Source: Mycolicibacterium sp. MU0050
GTDB taxonomy: Bacteria > Actinomycetota > Actinomycetes > Mycobacteriales > Mycobacteriaceae
Direction of reading: 5' to 3'
Assembly: GCF_963378085.1 (NCBI RefSeq)
Contig: NZ_OY726395.1
Location: forward strand, 2,728,001-2,792,000
Length of the DNA stretch: 64,000 nucleotides
Part shown: positions 24,073 through 34,393 of the stretch, in pieces
Numbering within the stretch: position 1 is the first letter of the stretch
How the letters are laid out: the number at the start of each line of letters is the position of its first letter
Made by a program: the position numbers and the translations under genes
The notes under the pieces: generated by a model
The model's database searches: none
Told to the model about the DNA's origin: nothing
Seen by the model: only the letters and a program-made list of their open reading frames with translations

Positions 24073-26097
24073 CTAACCGAAGTGCAGCGGATCGATCTGC
24101 ACCCGGACCGGGTCGTGCTCGCGGCGGGCGCTGAGCACCGCGGTGGCCCCGCGCAGCGCCGAGGCCAGCGCGAGGCCGTGCTCGCGGCGCACCCGCACCA
24201 GCATCCGCACAACCTCGGCCGCCGGGTCCAGCCCGGGCGGTCGGCGCGCACCCACCGGAAGGTCGACGGGCCCGAGCACCTCGGCGGACGCCACGGCCGG
24301 CTCCGCTCCCGTGCCGGGGATCCCGGCCTCCGCCAGCAGTGCCGCCACCGCATCGGCGGTGCCGTCGAGGGCCGCCATGTGCACGCTCGGCGGCAGGCCG
24401 ACCTCGGCGCGGGCGTCGAGTTCGGCGCCGGCGGCCCCCACCGGATCCCACCGGATCAGCATCTGCACGGTCGGGATGGCGGCCTCGGTGACCACCACCA
24501 CCGTGCCGCCGTCGGAATGCGGGCGAACCAGCGCCGCCGCGGCCAGCCACCGTCGCAGCGTGTCCTCGGCGGCGCGGAGGTCCTGCCGGCCCAGCAACGC
24601 CCAGCCGTCGAGCAGCAGCGCGGCGCCGTAACCGCCCGGCGCGGCGGGCTCCGCCCCGGGGGTGGCGATCACGAGGCCGGCCGGGCCGTCGACGGTACGC
24701 ACGATCGAATCACCGGAGGAGGTCACGACCGGGACCCCCGGGAACGCCCGGCCGAACTCCTCGGCGGTCCGGCGGGCGCCGATCACGACCGCTCGGACCG
24801 CATCCGAGCCGCACCGGACACATCGCAGCGCGGGGTCCACCCGGCCGCACCACCGGCATTCCGCGCCGGCCGCCAGCCGGTCCGTCAACGACAGCGGGCC
24901 GGTGCAGTGCCGACACCGGGCCACGGTGCGGCACCGGGCACACGCCAGCGAGGGCACGTACCCGCGCCGCGGCACCTGCACCAACACCGACCGGTCGGCC
25001 TGCAGCGCGGTGCGGGCGGCCCGCAGCGCCACCGACGGCAGCCGCGCGGTGCGCGCCGCCGGATCGCGTTCCTGTTCGTAGCCGTCGTCGTCGAGTGCGA
25101 CCACCCGCGGGGCCCGCTCGCGCAGCACCGCCCGCGACGCCACCAGGTCGTGCGCCCAGCCGCTGCGGACCAGGGCGTGGGCCTCGGCAGTCCGTGCGAA
25201 CCCGCCGATCACCGCGGCGCAGCGGAGTTGGTGCGCACGCAGCATGGCGACCTCGCGGGCGTGGGGGTAGGGCGCCCGCGGTTCGGACAGGGTGTCGTCG
25301 CCGTCGTCCCACACCACGACCAGGCCCAGGTCGTGTACGGGCGCGAACACCGCGCTGCGGGTGCCGATGACGACGTGGGCGCCGCCGCGCAGCACCGAGA
25401 GCCAGCGCCGATACCGGGCGGTGGGACCCAGGCCCGCCGACAGCGCGACCACCACCTCGGCGCCGCAGCGCTCGACGGCACTGTGCCACAACGCATCCAC
25501 GTCGCGCTGATCGGGAACGACGGCCAGTACCCGGCGTCCGCCGCGGACGGTGGCCGCGGCCATGTCGGCGATCCGGTCCGCCCAGGACTCGCCGGGCAGG
25601 GCCTGCCACACCGCCCGCGCCGCGCGGCCCTCCTCGAGCGCGGTCAGGAAGGCCGGCCCGCCGGCGTAGCGCTCCCACTGCTCGCGATCGGGCGCGGCGA
25701 CCTCGAAAGAGGCTGCCGCCGATGTGGTTTCCTTCTCCACCCGGGCGTGGCGCGGCGGGATCGCCAGGCGCAGCACGTCGGGGCGGGTGCCGGCGTAGCG
25801 GGCAGCCACCGCGTCGGCGAGCCGCCGCACCTCGGCGGTGAGCACGCGTTCGGGCGACACCACCCGATCCAGCCAGCCGAGTTGCCCCTGATGGTCGGTG
25901 TTCCAGCGGCGTTCGAGGACGAACGCGTCGACCAGGCGGCCGTGGAAGCGCACCCGGACCCGCACGCCGGGCTGGGCGTCGTCGGACTGCTCCTCGCGCA
26001 CCAGGTAGTCGAACTCGCGATCCAGATGCGGCACGGTGAGCATCGGCAGCACCCGGGCGATGGGCTCATGCTCGGCGGCCTTGCGTTCGGCGCTCAC
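24073..26097 (-). CDS. priA: PriA-like protein lacking helicase motifs (probable primosomal protein N')
   Basis: 674 residues from the GTG at 26097. The N-terminal 3'-DNA-binding domain (ARVLPMLTVPHLDREFDYLV) and the zinc-binding module with paired Cys (SLACARCRTVARCRHC and ECRWCGRVDPALRCVRCGS, about residues 380-435) are kept. The Walker A GxGKT is missing: the region reads ALPGESWADRIADM. The DEEH box is replaced by VVWDDGDDTLSEP. Actinobacterial PriA proteins are known to have lost ATPase motifs, so this is a lineage trait and not damage. It probably still binds forks and helps reload the replisome without unwinding. Coupled by GTGA to the upstream esterase gene. Confidence 0.88.
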   Translation of the reverse strand: MSAERKAAEHEPIARVLPMLTVPHLDREFDYLVREEQSDDAQPGVRVRVRFHGRLVDAFVLERRWNTDHQGQLGWLDRVVSPERVLTAEVRRLADAVAARYAGTRPDVLRLAIPPRHARVEKETTSAAASFEVAAPDREQWERYAGGPAFLTALEEGRAARAVWQALPGESWADRIADMAAATVRGGRRVLAVVPDQRDVDALWHSAVERCGAEVVVALSAGLGPTARYRRWLSVLRGGAHVVIGTRSAVFAPVHDLGLVVVWDDGDDTLSEPRAPYPHAREVAMLRAHQLRCAAVIGGFARTAEAHALVRSGWAHDLVASRAVLRERAPRVVALDDDGYEQERDPAARTARLPSVALRAARTALQADRSVLVQVPRRGYVPSLACARCRTVARCRHCTGPLSLTDRLAAGAECRWCGRVDPALRCVRCGSDAVRAVVIGARRTAEEFGRAFPGVPVVTSSGDSIVRTVDGPAGLVIATPGAEPAAPGGYGAALLLDGWALLGRQDLRAAEDTLRRWLAAAALVRPHSDGGTVVVVTEAAIPTVQMLIRWDPVGAAGAELDARAEVGLPPSVHMAALDGTADAVAALLAEAGIPGTGAEPAVASAEVLGPVDLPVGARRPPGLDPAAEVVRMLVRVRREHGLALASALRGATAVLSARREHDPVRVQIDPLHFG

Positions 26098-27248
26098 GGT
26101 GGTGAAGGTAGCCGACCCAGGTGGGTGTCGAGGAAGGCCACCAGCGTCTCGAACGTCGGCGCGGGCTCGGTACCGGTGGTCGTGCTGCCGTTACGGGTCC
26201 GGCGCACGGTCCGGCCCGGGGAGTGCCCGGGGTCGGACAGGTACCCGTCGGTGTGCCCCACACCGGGTATCAGTGTCAGGTTCGCGCTGACGCGCGCCCT
26301 TTCGTAGGCGTCGAACAGGATCTCGGATTGATTGAACGGCACCAGCGGATCCGCCATGCCGTGGGCGATGAACGCCGGCGGGCTGCCGGCGCGGACGTAG
26401 GCGGCGGGGTTGGCCTTCCGCACCGCCTCGGGGTCGGTCTGGATGGCGAACCCCATGAGTTCCGATTCCGGGGAGTCCGCGCCGTCGTGCCGGTCGCCGT
26501 GCGGCAGCCGGTGCGCGTCCATCGCCAGGAAATCGGTGGGACCGTAGAGGTCGACGACGGCCTTGACGGCGCTCGACTGCGACCCGTTGCCCAGGTCACC
26601 CTCCAGTTCCTCGGCCCCGGCCGTGAGCGCCGCCATGGTGGCGACCCACCCACCGCTGCTGTTGCCCATGGTCACGAACCGATCGGGATCCAGGCCGCAC
26701 GCGTTGGCATTTGCCCGCAGATACCGGATCGCGGCCTTGACGTCGTGGACCTGCCCGGGGAACTTCACCTGGCTGCTGCTGCGCACGTTGAGGCCCACCA
26801 CGGCGTATCCGCGCGGCACCAGCCACGACGCCACCCCCCGAGGGCCGATCATGCCGCTCAGCGAGGCCGGATCGAAGGGCAGCGGCACCGACGCCGGCGC
26901 GGGGGTGGGTTCGGCGGCCGGCGCGGCTTGCTGGGTGGTGCTCGGCGGGGGCGGCAGCGCGTCACCCTTGGTGTCGTCGCTGCGGAACGCCGAGCCCAGG
27001 TGATGGATCACCACCGGCACCGGTCCGTCGGCGGCCGGGGGCAGGTAGATGTCGAGCAGGTGCCCGCGGCCGACCGGCGCCGCATACGGCAGGTCCTGGT
27101 ACACGAGGAAGTCGTCGGTGGCCACCGGCGCCGGCAGGGGCGCGGCCCGCTGCCGTGCGGTGCCCGCGCAGGCCGCCGCACCACCCAGGCCGGCCAACAG
27201 CGCCAACCCCGTACCCAGGAAGGCGCGCCTGCTCGTCGAACCCGACAT
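26094..27248 (-). CDS. Exported alpha/beta-hydrolase (lipase/esterase), Tat-type signal
   Basis: 384 residues. The N-terminus has a twin-arginine motif (SRRAFLG, residues 6-12), a hydrophobic run and AAACAG, which could act as a weak lipobox at Cys27. The hydrolase domain shows IHHLGSAF in the oxyanion region, the nucleophile motif GNSSGG with Ser197, Asp in HGMADPLVP and His in PGVGHTDGY. A Pro/Ala/Thr-rich insertion spans about residues 95-125. It resembles feruloyl-esterase-like or BD-FAE hydrolases acting on envelope or extracellular esters. Its stop overlaps the priA start by 4 bases, although their functions look unrelated. Confidence 0.82.
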   Translation of the reverse strand: MSGSTSRRAFLGTGLALLAGLGGAAACAGTARQRAAPLPAPVATDDFLVYQDLPYAAPVGRGHLLDIYLPPAADGPVPVVIHHLGSAFRSDDTKGDALPPPPSTTQQAAPAAEPTPAPASVPLPFDPASLSGMIGPRGVASWLVPRGYAVVGLNVRSSSQVKFPGQVHDVKAAIRYLRANANACGLDPDRFVTMGNSSGGWVATMAALTAGAEELEGDLGNGSQSSAVKAVVDLYGPTDFLAMDAHRLPHGDRHDGADSPESELMGFAIQTDPEAVRKANPAAYVRAGSPPAFIAHGMADPLVPFNQSEILFDAYERARVSANLTLIPGVGHTDGYLSDPGHSPGRTVRRTRNGSTTTGTEPAPTFETLVAFLDTHLGRLPSPP

Positions 27249-27323
27249 GTGGTGGTCACCCCTTTTTCGTGCGCATCCGGCTGCGATCGACCAGGATACG
27301 AGCGCGGTCGGACGCGGCGGGGG

Positions 27324-28049
27324 CTACCGCGATGCGCCGGCGGCCGGCGCGCCGCGGCCGAAGAACAGTCCCGCGGTGATCAGCACCTGGGCCAGCGCGT
27401 AGAACCACCAGATGGGTACCGCCAGCAGCTGATCGTGGCGGATGAACTCGCTGATACCGATCATCGAATCCGACACCGCGAAGCACACCGCACCGGCCGC
27501 GGTCCACCAGGTCGGCAGCCGGGCCAGCAACGCGGCGCACACCATGGCCCCGAGCACCGCGATGTAGACCGTGACCGGCACCGTCAACCCGTCGGCCGCC
27601 AGTTGCGGCCAGAACCACACCAGCAACACCGCGCAGGCCAGCAGCACCACTGCCGCGGCGCCGGCCCGCCCGGGCGAGAACCGGGCCAGCGCGACCAGCA
27701 CCCCCAGGTAGCACAGGTGCGCCACCAGGAAGGCGCCCAGCCCGCCGACGAACGACGGTTCCCACCACGGCATGGCCAACAGCAGGTCGCCCAGCGCGGA
27801 GAACAGCAGCGCGCCCAAAAGCCAGCGCCGCTCACGTATCAGCGGATGGCTCAGTGCGGCGGCGGCCAACAGCAGCGCCATCGCCGCCTTGACCACCGGC
27901 TGGCCCGGGAACTGTCCGGTCAGGTCGGTGCCGGCCGGCAGTCGCAGCGCGGCGATGAGCAGAAACAGTCCGTAGCCGGCGCCAACCACCGCGCCGGCGA
28001 TCCACAGCCGGGATTGCCGCGACCGTGTCACCGAGGAGGGGGATACCAC
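27324..28049 (-). CDS. Lysoplasmalogenase family (YhhN/TMEM86) membrane protein
   Basis: 241 residues from the GTG at 28049, or 235 from the GTG at 28031. The first is preferred: a -10-like TACCTT lies exactly 6 bases upstream, which would place transcription at the GTG (leaderless), and no ribosome-binding site precedes either codon. About eight membrane helices fill the protein. The segments [13 protein letters not shown] and [13 protein letters not shown] carry the conserved Asp residues of YhhN proteins, which cleave the vinyl-ether bond of lysoplasmalogens in animals. The bacterial substrate is uncertain. Divergent from the esterase gene at 28089. Confidence 0.82.
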   Translation of the reverse strand: MVSPSSVTRSRQSRLWIAGAVVGAGYGLFLLIAALRLPAGTDLTGQFPGQPVVKAAMALLLAAAALSHPLIRERRWLLGALLFSALGDLLLAMPWWEPSFVGGLGAFLVAHLCYLGVLVALARFSPGRAGAAAVVLLACAVLLVWFWPQLAADGLTVPVTVYIAVLGAMVCAALLARLPTWWTAAGAVCFAVSDSMIGISEFIRHDQLLAVPIWWFYALAQVLITAGLFFGRGAPAAGASR

Positions 28050-28088
28050 TCTGCGAAGGTAGCCGATGCCTACCGCTACGTTGAGCCC

Positions 28089-29024
28089 ATGGCGACCATC
28101 GACCCCATCCTGCAGAAAGTTCTCGAGGCGGTTCCGTTCCGCCTGTCCCCCGACGACGGTCCCGAGGCGGTCCGCAAGGCGCTGCGCGATCTGCCCCGGA
28201 CCCCGCTGCATCCGGGGATCCGCACCCAGGACCGGACGGTCGACAGCGCGGCCGGCCCCATCCCGATCCGGATCTACTGGCCGGCGGAGCATTCCGGCCC
28301 GGCGCCGGTGCTGCTCTTCCTGCACGGCGGCGGGTTCGCGGCCGGCGACCTCGAGACCCACGACGGGACCGCGCGCCAGCACGCGGTCGGCGCCGAGGCC
28401 ATCGTCGTCGCCGTCGACTACCGGTTGGCGCCCGAACACCCCTACCCGGCCGCCGTCGACGACGCGTGGGCCGTGCTGACGTGGATCGCCGAGCACGCCG
28501 ACGAATTCGGCGGCGATCCGCACCGGCTGGCGGTGGCCGGCGACTCGGCCGGCGGCAACCTGGCCGCGGTGCTCACCCAGTTGGCACGCGACGCCGGCGG
28601 ACCGGAACTGAAGTTCCAGCTGCTGTGGTACCCGGCGCTGACCTGGGACACCACCCTGGGTTCCTACACCGAGAACGCCGAGGCCCCGATCCTGGATCTC
28701 GCGGCCATCGCCGGGTTCAGCGCCTGGTACGCCCCGGATCTGGACCTGACCGATGCGGCGGGGCTGCCCGCCACCCTGGCTCCCAGCCGGGCGGCCAGCC
28801 TGGCCGGGCTGCCGCCGGCCCACATCGCGGTGGCCGGCCACGACCCGCTGCGCGACGACGGCATCGTCTATGGCGAGCTGTTGGCCGCGGCCGGCGTCGA
28901 GGTCAGCGTGGATCACGCCGAATCGCTGATCCACGGGTATCTCGGCTACGCCGGCGTGGTGCCGGCGACCACCGAGGCCATGGATCGCGGCTTGTCCGCC
29001 CTGAGGGCCGCGCTGCACGCCTAG
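28089..29024 (+). CDS. HSL-family carboxylesterase (NlhH/LipI-like)
   Basis: 311 residues from the ATG at 28089. Hallmarks of hormone-sensitive-lipase-type esterases are intact: oxyanion motif HGGG (79-82), GDSAGG with nucleophile Ser153, the family motif [13 protein letters not shown], Asp in [11 protein letters not shown] and His in SLIHGYLGY. No signal peptide. In M. tuberculosis two such genes, Rv1399c (NlhH) and Rv1400c (LipI), lie in the matching position between priA and metK; one copy is present here. NlhH prefers short acyl esters. The monooxygenase gene follows by 9 bases, so esterase and Baeyer-Villiger enzyme may act in one pathway, oxidising a ketone to an ester and then hydrolysing it. 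Confidence 0.9.
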   Translation: MATIDPILQKVLEAVPFRLSPDDGPEAVRKALRDLPRTPLHPGIRTQDRTVDSAAGPIPIRIYWPAEHSGPAPVLLFLHGGGFAAGDLETHDGTARQHAVGAEAIVVAVDYRLAPEHPYPAAVDDAWAVLTWIAEHADEFGGDPHRLAVAGDSAGGNLAAVLTQLARDAGGPELKFQLLWYPALTWDTTLGSYTENAEAPILDLAAIAGFSAWYAPDLDLTDAAGLPATLAPSRAASLAGLPPAHIAVAGHDPLRDDGIVYGELLAAAGVEVSVDHAESLIHGYLGYAGVVPATTEAMDRGLSALRAALHA

Positions 29025-29033
29025 AGTCGGGGC

Positions 29034-30512
29034 ATGGGTCACCAACCCGACCACCAGACCCTGATCGTCGGCGCCGGATTCTCCGGGATCGGCACCGCGA
29101 TCAAGCTCGACGCCGCCGGGCTGCCCGACTATCTGATCGTCGAGGCCGGCCCGGAGGCGGGCGGGACGTGGCATTGGAACACCTATCCCGGCATCGGGGT
29201 GGACATCCCGTCGTTCTCCTACCAGTTCTCCTTCGAGCAGAGCCCCGACTGGAGCCGGACCTACGCGCCGGGCGCCGAGCTCAAGGCCTACGCCGAACAC
29301 TGCGTGGCCAAGTACGGCATCGGCGAACGGATCCGGTTCGACACCACCGTCACCGGCGCGACCTTCGACGCCGCCGACAACCTGTGGCGAGTGTCCACCG
29401 ACGCCGGCGAGCTCACCGCGCGCTACCTCGTCAACGCCGCCGGGGTGCTCAACGAGCCCAAGGCGCCCGACATCGACGGCGTGGACGACTTCGCCGGTCC
29501 CACCCTGCACACCGCGCGCTGGGACCACGGCGTGGAGCTGGCCGGCAAGCGCGTCGGGATCATCGGCACCGGCGCCTCGGCAGTCCAGGTGATTCCGGAG
29601 ATCGCCCCGATTGTCCGACGGCTCACCGTATTTCAGCGCACACCCATCTGGTGCTTCCCCAAGGTGGATCTCCCGCTACCCCGGGCGGCGCGGCTGGCGA
29701 TGCGGGTACCCGGCGGCAAACTGCTCGGGCGGGCGCTCAGCCAGGCCTTCGTCGAGGTGACCTTCCCGCTGTCGGCCCAGTACCACACGGTGTTCCCGAT
29801 GGCCGGGCGCGCCGAGGCCGCCGGGCGGGCCTACCTGCGCCGCGAGGTGCGCGATCCGGTGGTGCGCGACAAGCTCACGCCCCGCTACGCCGTGGGCTGC
29901 AAACGACCCGGTTTCCACAACAGCTACCTGGCGACCTTCAACCGGGACAACGTCGCACTGGTCACCGAACCCATCGACCGGATCACCGGTTCGGGGGTGA
30001 GCACCGCCGACGGTGCGGGCCACGAACTCGACGTGCTGATCCTGGCGACCGGTTTCAAGGTGATGGACGTCGACAGCGCATCCTTCGCGCTGACCGGGCC
30101 GGCGGGGACCACGCTGGCGGAGTTCTGGAGCACGAACCGGATGCAGGCCTACGAGGGCGTCAGCGTCCCGGGCTTCCCGAACTTCTTCTGCGTGTGCGGC
30201 CCCTACGGCTACGTCGGATCGTCGTTCTTCGCGTTGATCGAAACCCAGACCCGGCACATCGTCCGGTGCCTGCGGCGTGCGCAGGCCGACGGCGCGACCC
30301 GCGTGGAGGTGCGCGCCGAGGCCAACGCCCGCTACTTCGCCGAGATGATGCGCAAGCGGCACCGCCAGATCTTCTGGCAGGACAGCTGCGCCCAGGCGAA
30401 CAGCTACTACTTCGACAAGAACGGTGACGTGCCGCTACGTCCGGCGACGACGTGGGAGGCCGACCTCCGTAGCCGCCGCTTCGACCTCGACGACTACGTT
30501 TTCGCCAGCTGA
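29034..30512 (+). CDS. Flavin-containing Baeyer-Villiger-type monooxygenase
   Basis: 492 residues. The FAD site is GAGFSGIG (13-20) near the N-terminus, the Baeyer-Villiger fingerprint appears as [13 protein letters not shown], and a second Rossmann motif [11 protein letters not shown] binds [23 protein letters not shown] is the usual segment after the first dinucleotide fold. It resembles M. tuberculosis Rv1393c, which occupies the same place beside metK. Such enzymes insert oxygen next to ketones or oxidise sulfides; substrate unknown. It is the intact relative of the broken gene at 35448-36941. It is probably in one operon with the esterase 9 bases upstream and ends 20 bases from the convergent metK. 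Confidence 0.92.
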   Translation: MGHQPDHQTLIVGAGFSGIGTAIKLDAAGLPDYLIVEAGPEAGGTWHWNTYPGIGVDIPSFSYQFSFEQSPDWSRTYAPGAELKAYAEHCVAKYGIGERIRFDTTVTGATFDAADNLWRVSTDAGELTARYLVNAAGVLNEPKAPDIDGVDDFAGPTLHTARWDHGVELAGKRVGIIGTGASAVQVIPEIAPIVRRLTVFQRTPIWCFPKVDLPLPRAARLAMRVPGGKLLGRALSQAFVEVTFPLSAQYHTVFPMAGRAEAAGRAYLRREVRDPVVRDKLTPRYAVGCKRPGFHNSYLATFNRDNVALVTEPIDRITGSGVSTADGAGHELDVLILATGFKVMDVDSASFALTGPAGTTLAEFWSTNRMQAYEGVSVPGFPNFFCVCGPYGYVGSSFFALIETQTRHIVRCLRRAQADGATRVEVRAEANARYFAEMMRKRHRQIFWQDSCAQANSYYFDKNGDVPLRPATTWEADLRSRRFDLDDYVFAS

Positions 30513-30532
30513 GTCTTCACCGGGCGAGGTCG

Positions 30533-31744
30533 CTAGACGCTGGCCTTGAGGTCCTCGACCTTGTTGGTCTGCTCCCAGGGCAGCTCGACGTCGGTGCGAC
30601 CGAAGTGCCCGTAGGCCGCGGTCTGCGCGTAGATGGGTCGCAGCAGGTCCAGGTCGCGGATCAACGCACCGGGACGCAGGTCGAAGACGCTGGTGATGGC
30701 CTTCTCGATGCGCGCCGGATCGACGGTCTCGGTGCCGAACGTCTCCACGAACAGCCCCACCGGAGCGGCCTTGCCGATCGCGTAGGCGACCTGGACCTCG
30801 ACGCGTTCGGCCAGCCCCGCGGCGACCACGTTCTTGGCCACCCAGCGCATCGCGTACGCCGCGGACCGGTCCACCTTGGAGGGATCCTTGCCGGAGAACG
30901 CGCCGCCGCCGTGACGGGCCCAGCCGCCGTAGGTGTCGACGATGATCTTGCGGCCGGTCAGCCCCGCGTCGCCCATCGGGCCGCCGAGGACGAACTTGCC
31001 GGTCGGGTTGACCAGCAGCCGGAAGTCGGAGGTGTCCAGCGTGTCGTGGTTCAGGTCCGCCAGCACGGTGTTGACGACCTTCTCCCGGATGTCGGGGGTC
31101 AGCGTCAGGTCCAGGTCGATGCCGGCGGCGTGCTGGGTGGACAGCACCACGGTGTCCAGCCGGACCGGGGTGGTCCCGTCGTAGGCGACGGTGACCTGGG
31201 TCTTGCCGTCCGGGCGTAGGTAGTCGAGCACCCCGCTCTTGCGGACCTCGGTCAGTCGGCGCGACAGCCGGTGCGCCAGCGCGATCGGCAGCGGCATCAA
31301 TTCCGGGGTGTCCTTGATGGCGTAGCCGAACATCAGCCCCTGATCGCCGGCGCCCTGGGCGTCCAGCGGATCGCCGGCACCCTCTACCCGCGCCTCATGG
31401 GCGGTGTCGACACCCTGGGCGATGTCCGGCGACTGGGCTCCGATGCCGATGTTGACGCCGCACGACGCGCCGTCGAAACCCTTATCCGAGGAGTCGTAGC
31501 CGATCTCGAGGATCCGATCCCGCACGGTCTGGGTGATGTCGGCGAACGCCTCCTTGGCGGTGGTGGTGACCTCGCCGACGACGTGCACCTGGCCGGTGGT
31601 GACCAACGTCTCCACCGCGACCCGCGACTTGGGGTCCTGGCTGAGCAACGAATCGAGCACCGAGTCGCTGATGGCGTCACAGATCTTGTCGGGGTGTCCC
31701 TCGGTCACCGACTCACTGGTAAACAGCCGACTCTTACCGCTCAC
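30533..31744 (-). CDS. metK: S-adenosylmethionine synthetase
   Basis: 403 residues from the GTG at 31744, chosen over an ATG 33 bases upstream because AAGGGCGG stands 5 bases before it and because the M. tuberculosis protein has the same length. It makes SAM from methionine and ATP. Conserved stretches: SVTEGHPDK near the N-terminus (catalytic His), [12 protein letters not shown], and the phosphate-binding [20 protein letters not shown]. No SAM riboswitch was recognised in the 110 bases between it and coaBC. It lies in the conserved order mihF-gmk-rpoZ-coaBC-metK. Confidence 0.97.
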   Translation of the reverse strand: MSGKSRLFTSESVTEGHPDKICDAISDSVLDSLLSQDPKSRVAVETLVTTGQVHVVGEVTTTAKEAFADITQTVRDRILEIGYDSSDKGFDGASCGVNIGIGAQSPDIAQGVDTAHEARVEGAGDPLDAQGAGDQGLMFGYAIKDTPELMPLPIALAHRLSRRLTEVRKSGVLDYLRPDGKTQVTVAYDGTTPVRLDTVVLSTQHAAGIDLDLTLTPDIREKVVNTVLADLNHDTLDTSDFRLLVNPTGKFVLGGPMGDAGLTGRKIIVDTYGGWARHGGGAFSGKDPSKVDRSAAYAMRWVAKNVVAAGLAERVEVQVAYAIGKAAPVGLFVETFGTETVDPARIEKAITSVFDLRPGALIRDLDLLRPIYAQTAAYGHFGRTDVELPWEQTNKVEDLKASV

Positions 31745-31854
31745 GTTTCCGCCCTTCTGGCCCAGCTTCTGGTCCAAGATCGTTTAGTTCATCGAAGCTT
31801 ATCCCGCTAGCGACGCAACCCTTCGGCGCACGCTGAGCGGCATCGTCGCGGGCG

Positions 31855-33093
31855 TTATCGGCCCCCGACCAACGCCGCGATCGAGTCAACGATACGACTC
31901 GCCATCAACGTCTTCGAGCCGTGTTCCAACGCCACTTCGGTCCCGTCGGCGCTCAGCAACCAACCGTCGTTGTTGTCGACCTCGAATGCGCGGCCATCGC
32001 CGACCGCGTTGACGACCAGCAGATCACAGCCTTTGCGCTGCAGTTTCGCGCGGGCGTGGAACAGCACATCGCCGTTGGCATCGCCCGTTTCGGCGGCGAA
32101 CCCGACGATGGTGCGCATATTCGGCAACTGACCGTCGGCCCGCGCACGCACCGTCGCGGCCAACACGTCGTCGTTGCGGACCAGGTCGATCGAGCTCGGC
32201 TCCGAGTCGCCGCCCTTCTTGATCTTCGCCGCCGACACCACGGCGGGCCGGAAGTCGGCAACCGCGGCCGCCATCACCAGGACATTGGCCTGGGCGGCGT
32301 GCTTGGACACCGCGTCGCGCAGCTGTGCAGCCGATCCGATGCGGACCACGTCGACCCCGGCGGGATCGGCCAGTCCGGCGGTGTTGCCGGCGATCAGGGT
32401 GACCTCGGCGCCGCGCTGGGCCGCGACCCGCGCCACCGCGTAACCCTGTTTGCCCGAGCTGCGGTTGCCGATGAAGCGCACCGGGTCCAGCGGTTCGCGG
32501 GTGCCACCGGCCGTCACCAGGATTCGGGTGCCCGCCAGATCGTGCGGCAGCGCGTCGCCGCGTTCGAGCAGCAGCTGGGCGAACGTGGCGATCTCTTCGG
32601 GCTCGGGCAGCCGACCGGGCCCGGTATCGGCGCCCGTCAGGCGGCCGGCGGCCGGTTCGAGGACCACCGCGCCGCGCTTGCGCAGGGTGGCCACGTTGTC
32701 GACGGTGGCGGGATGCTGCCACATCTCGGTGTGCATGGCGGGCGCGAACAGCACCGGACACGTTACGGTCAGCAGGGTCGCGGTGAGCAGATCATCGGCG
32801 CGGCCCGCGACCGCGCGGGCCAGCAGGTCCGCGGTGGCCGGTGCGACGACGACGAGGTCGGCCTGCTGCCCGATCCGCACGTGCGGGACCTCGGGAACGT
32901 CCTCGAACACCCCGGTGCGCACCGGTTGACCGGACAGCGCCTCGAAGGTCGCGGCCCCGACGAATTTCAGGGCGGATTCGGTCGGGACGACCCGGACCTC
33001 ATGGCCGGCCTCGGACAGCTGTCGAATTACCGAGCAGGCCTTGTAGGCCGCGATTCCGCCGGCTACTCCGACGATGATCCGTTTGGCAGCCAT
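31855..33093 (-). CDS. coaBC: Bifunctional phosphopantothenoylcysteine decarboxylase/phosphopantothenate-cysteine ligase
   Basis: 412 residues from the ATG at 33093 (a GTG directly before it is an alternative). It performs two steps of coenzyme A synthesis. The N-terminal flavodoxin-like CoaC domain carries the active His71 in EVPHVRIG and the substrate-binding PAMHTEMW (118-125). The CoaB ligase domain begins near residue 190 with ILVTAGGTREPLDPVRFIGNRSSGKQ and includes the AKIKKG lysine region. Coenzyme A also supplies the 4'-phosphopantetheine needed by the carrier domain at 13297-17187. It follows rpoZ by 16 bases. Confidence 0.96.
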   Translation of the reverse strand: MAAKRIIVGVAGGIAAYKACSVIRQLSEAGHEVRVVPTESALKFVGAATFEALSGQPVRTGVFEDVPEVPHVRIGQQADLVVVAPATADLLARAVAGRADDLLTATLLTVTCPVLFAPAMHTEMWQHPATVDNVATLRKRGAVVLEPAAGRLTGADTGPGRLPEPEEIATFAQLLLERGDALPHDLAGTRILVTAGGTREPLDPVRFIGNRSSGKQGYAVARVAAQRGAEVTLIAGNTAGLADPAGVDVVRIGSAAQLRDAVSKHAAQANVLVMAAAVADFRPAVVSAAKIKKGGDSEPSSIDLVRNDDVLAATVRARADGQLPNMRTIVGFAAETGDANGDVLFHARAKLQRKGCDLLVVNAVGDGRAFEVDNNDGWLLSADGTEVALEHGSKTLMASRIVDSIAALVGGR

Positions 33094-33109
33094 CACCGGT
33101 CGCCGCTCG

Positions 33110-34068
<959 letters not shown>

Positions 34069-34075
34069 GACCCCC

Positions 34076-34393
34076 TTAGGAGGGGTCGAACTTTTCCAGC
34101 AGCGCCTTGCGCTGCCGGTCGCCGAGGCCGCGCAGGCGGCGGGTCGGCGCGATCTCGAGCTCGGTCATGATCTCCTGGGCCTTGACCTTGCCCACCTTGG
34201 GCAGGGCTTCCAGCAGGGCGGAGACCTTCATCTTTCCGAGGACCTCGTCGGTCTCGGCGTCCTTCAGGACTTGCTTGAGGTTGGTGCCGCCGCGCTTGAG
34301 CCGATCCTTGAGCTCAGCTCGGGCTCGACGTGCGGCGGCAGCCTTCTCCAACGCTGCCGCGCGCTGTTCGTCGGTCAACTGGGGAAGGGCCAC
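34076..34393 (-). CDS. mihF: Mycobacterial integration host factor mIHF
   Basis: 105 residues from a GTG at 34393, preceded by GGAGG. This is the short form of the essential nucleoid-associated DNA-bending protein, unrelated to enterobacterial IHF. A long basic N-terminal helix ([20 protein letters not shown]) and a helix-two-turn-helix DNA-binding module ([20 protein letters not shown], then the Arg-rich [18 protein letters not shown]) are clear. It is required for L5 phage integration and contributes to chromosome compaction. An A+T-rich stretch about 40 bases upstream (GTTAAATGG on the minus strand) is a reasonable promoter region. Confidence 0.97.
   Translation of the reverse strand: MALPQLTDEQRAAALEKAAAARRARAELKDRLKRGGTNLKQVLKDAETDEVLGKMKVSALLEALPKVGKVKAQEIMTELEIAPTRRLRGLGDRQRKALLEKFDPS

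Noticed and set aside
22355..24076. 573-codon plus-strand frame opposite the DUF2207 gene
   Set aside because: Low-complexity Arg/Gly/Pro translation without family features; antisense shadow.
26121..28088. Long plus-strand extension in front of the HSL esterase
   Set aside because: It is antisense to the Tat-type esterase and lysoplasmalogenase genes; the esterase family begins at the ATG at 28089.
31745..31854. Possible SAM riboswitch upstream of metK
   Set aside because: The 110-base gap shows no conserved SAM-riboswitch core or terminator stem.
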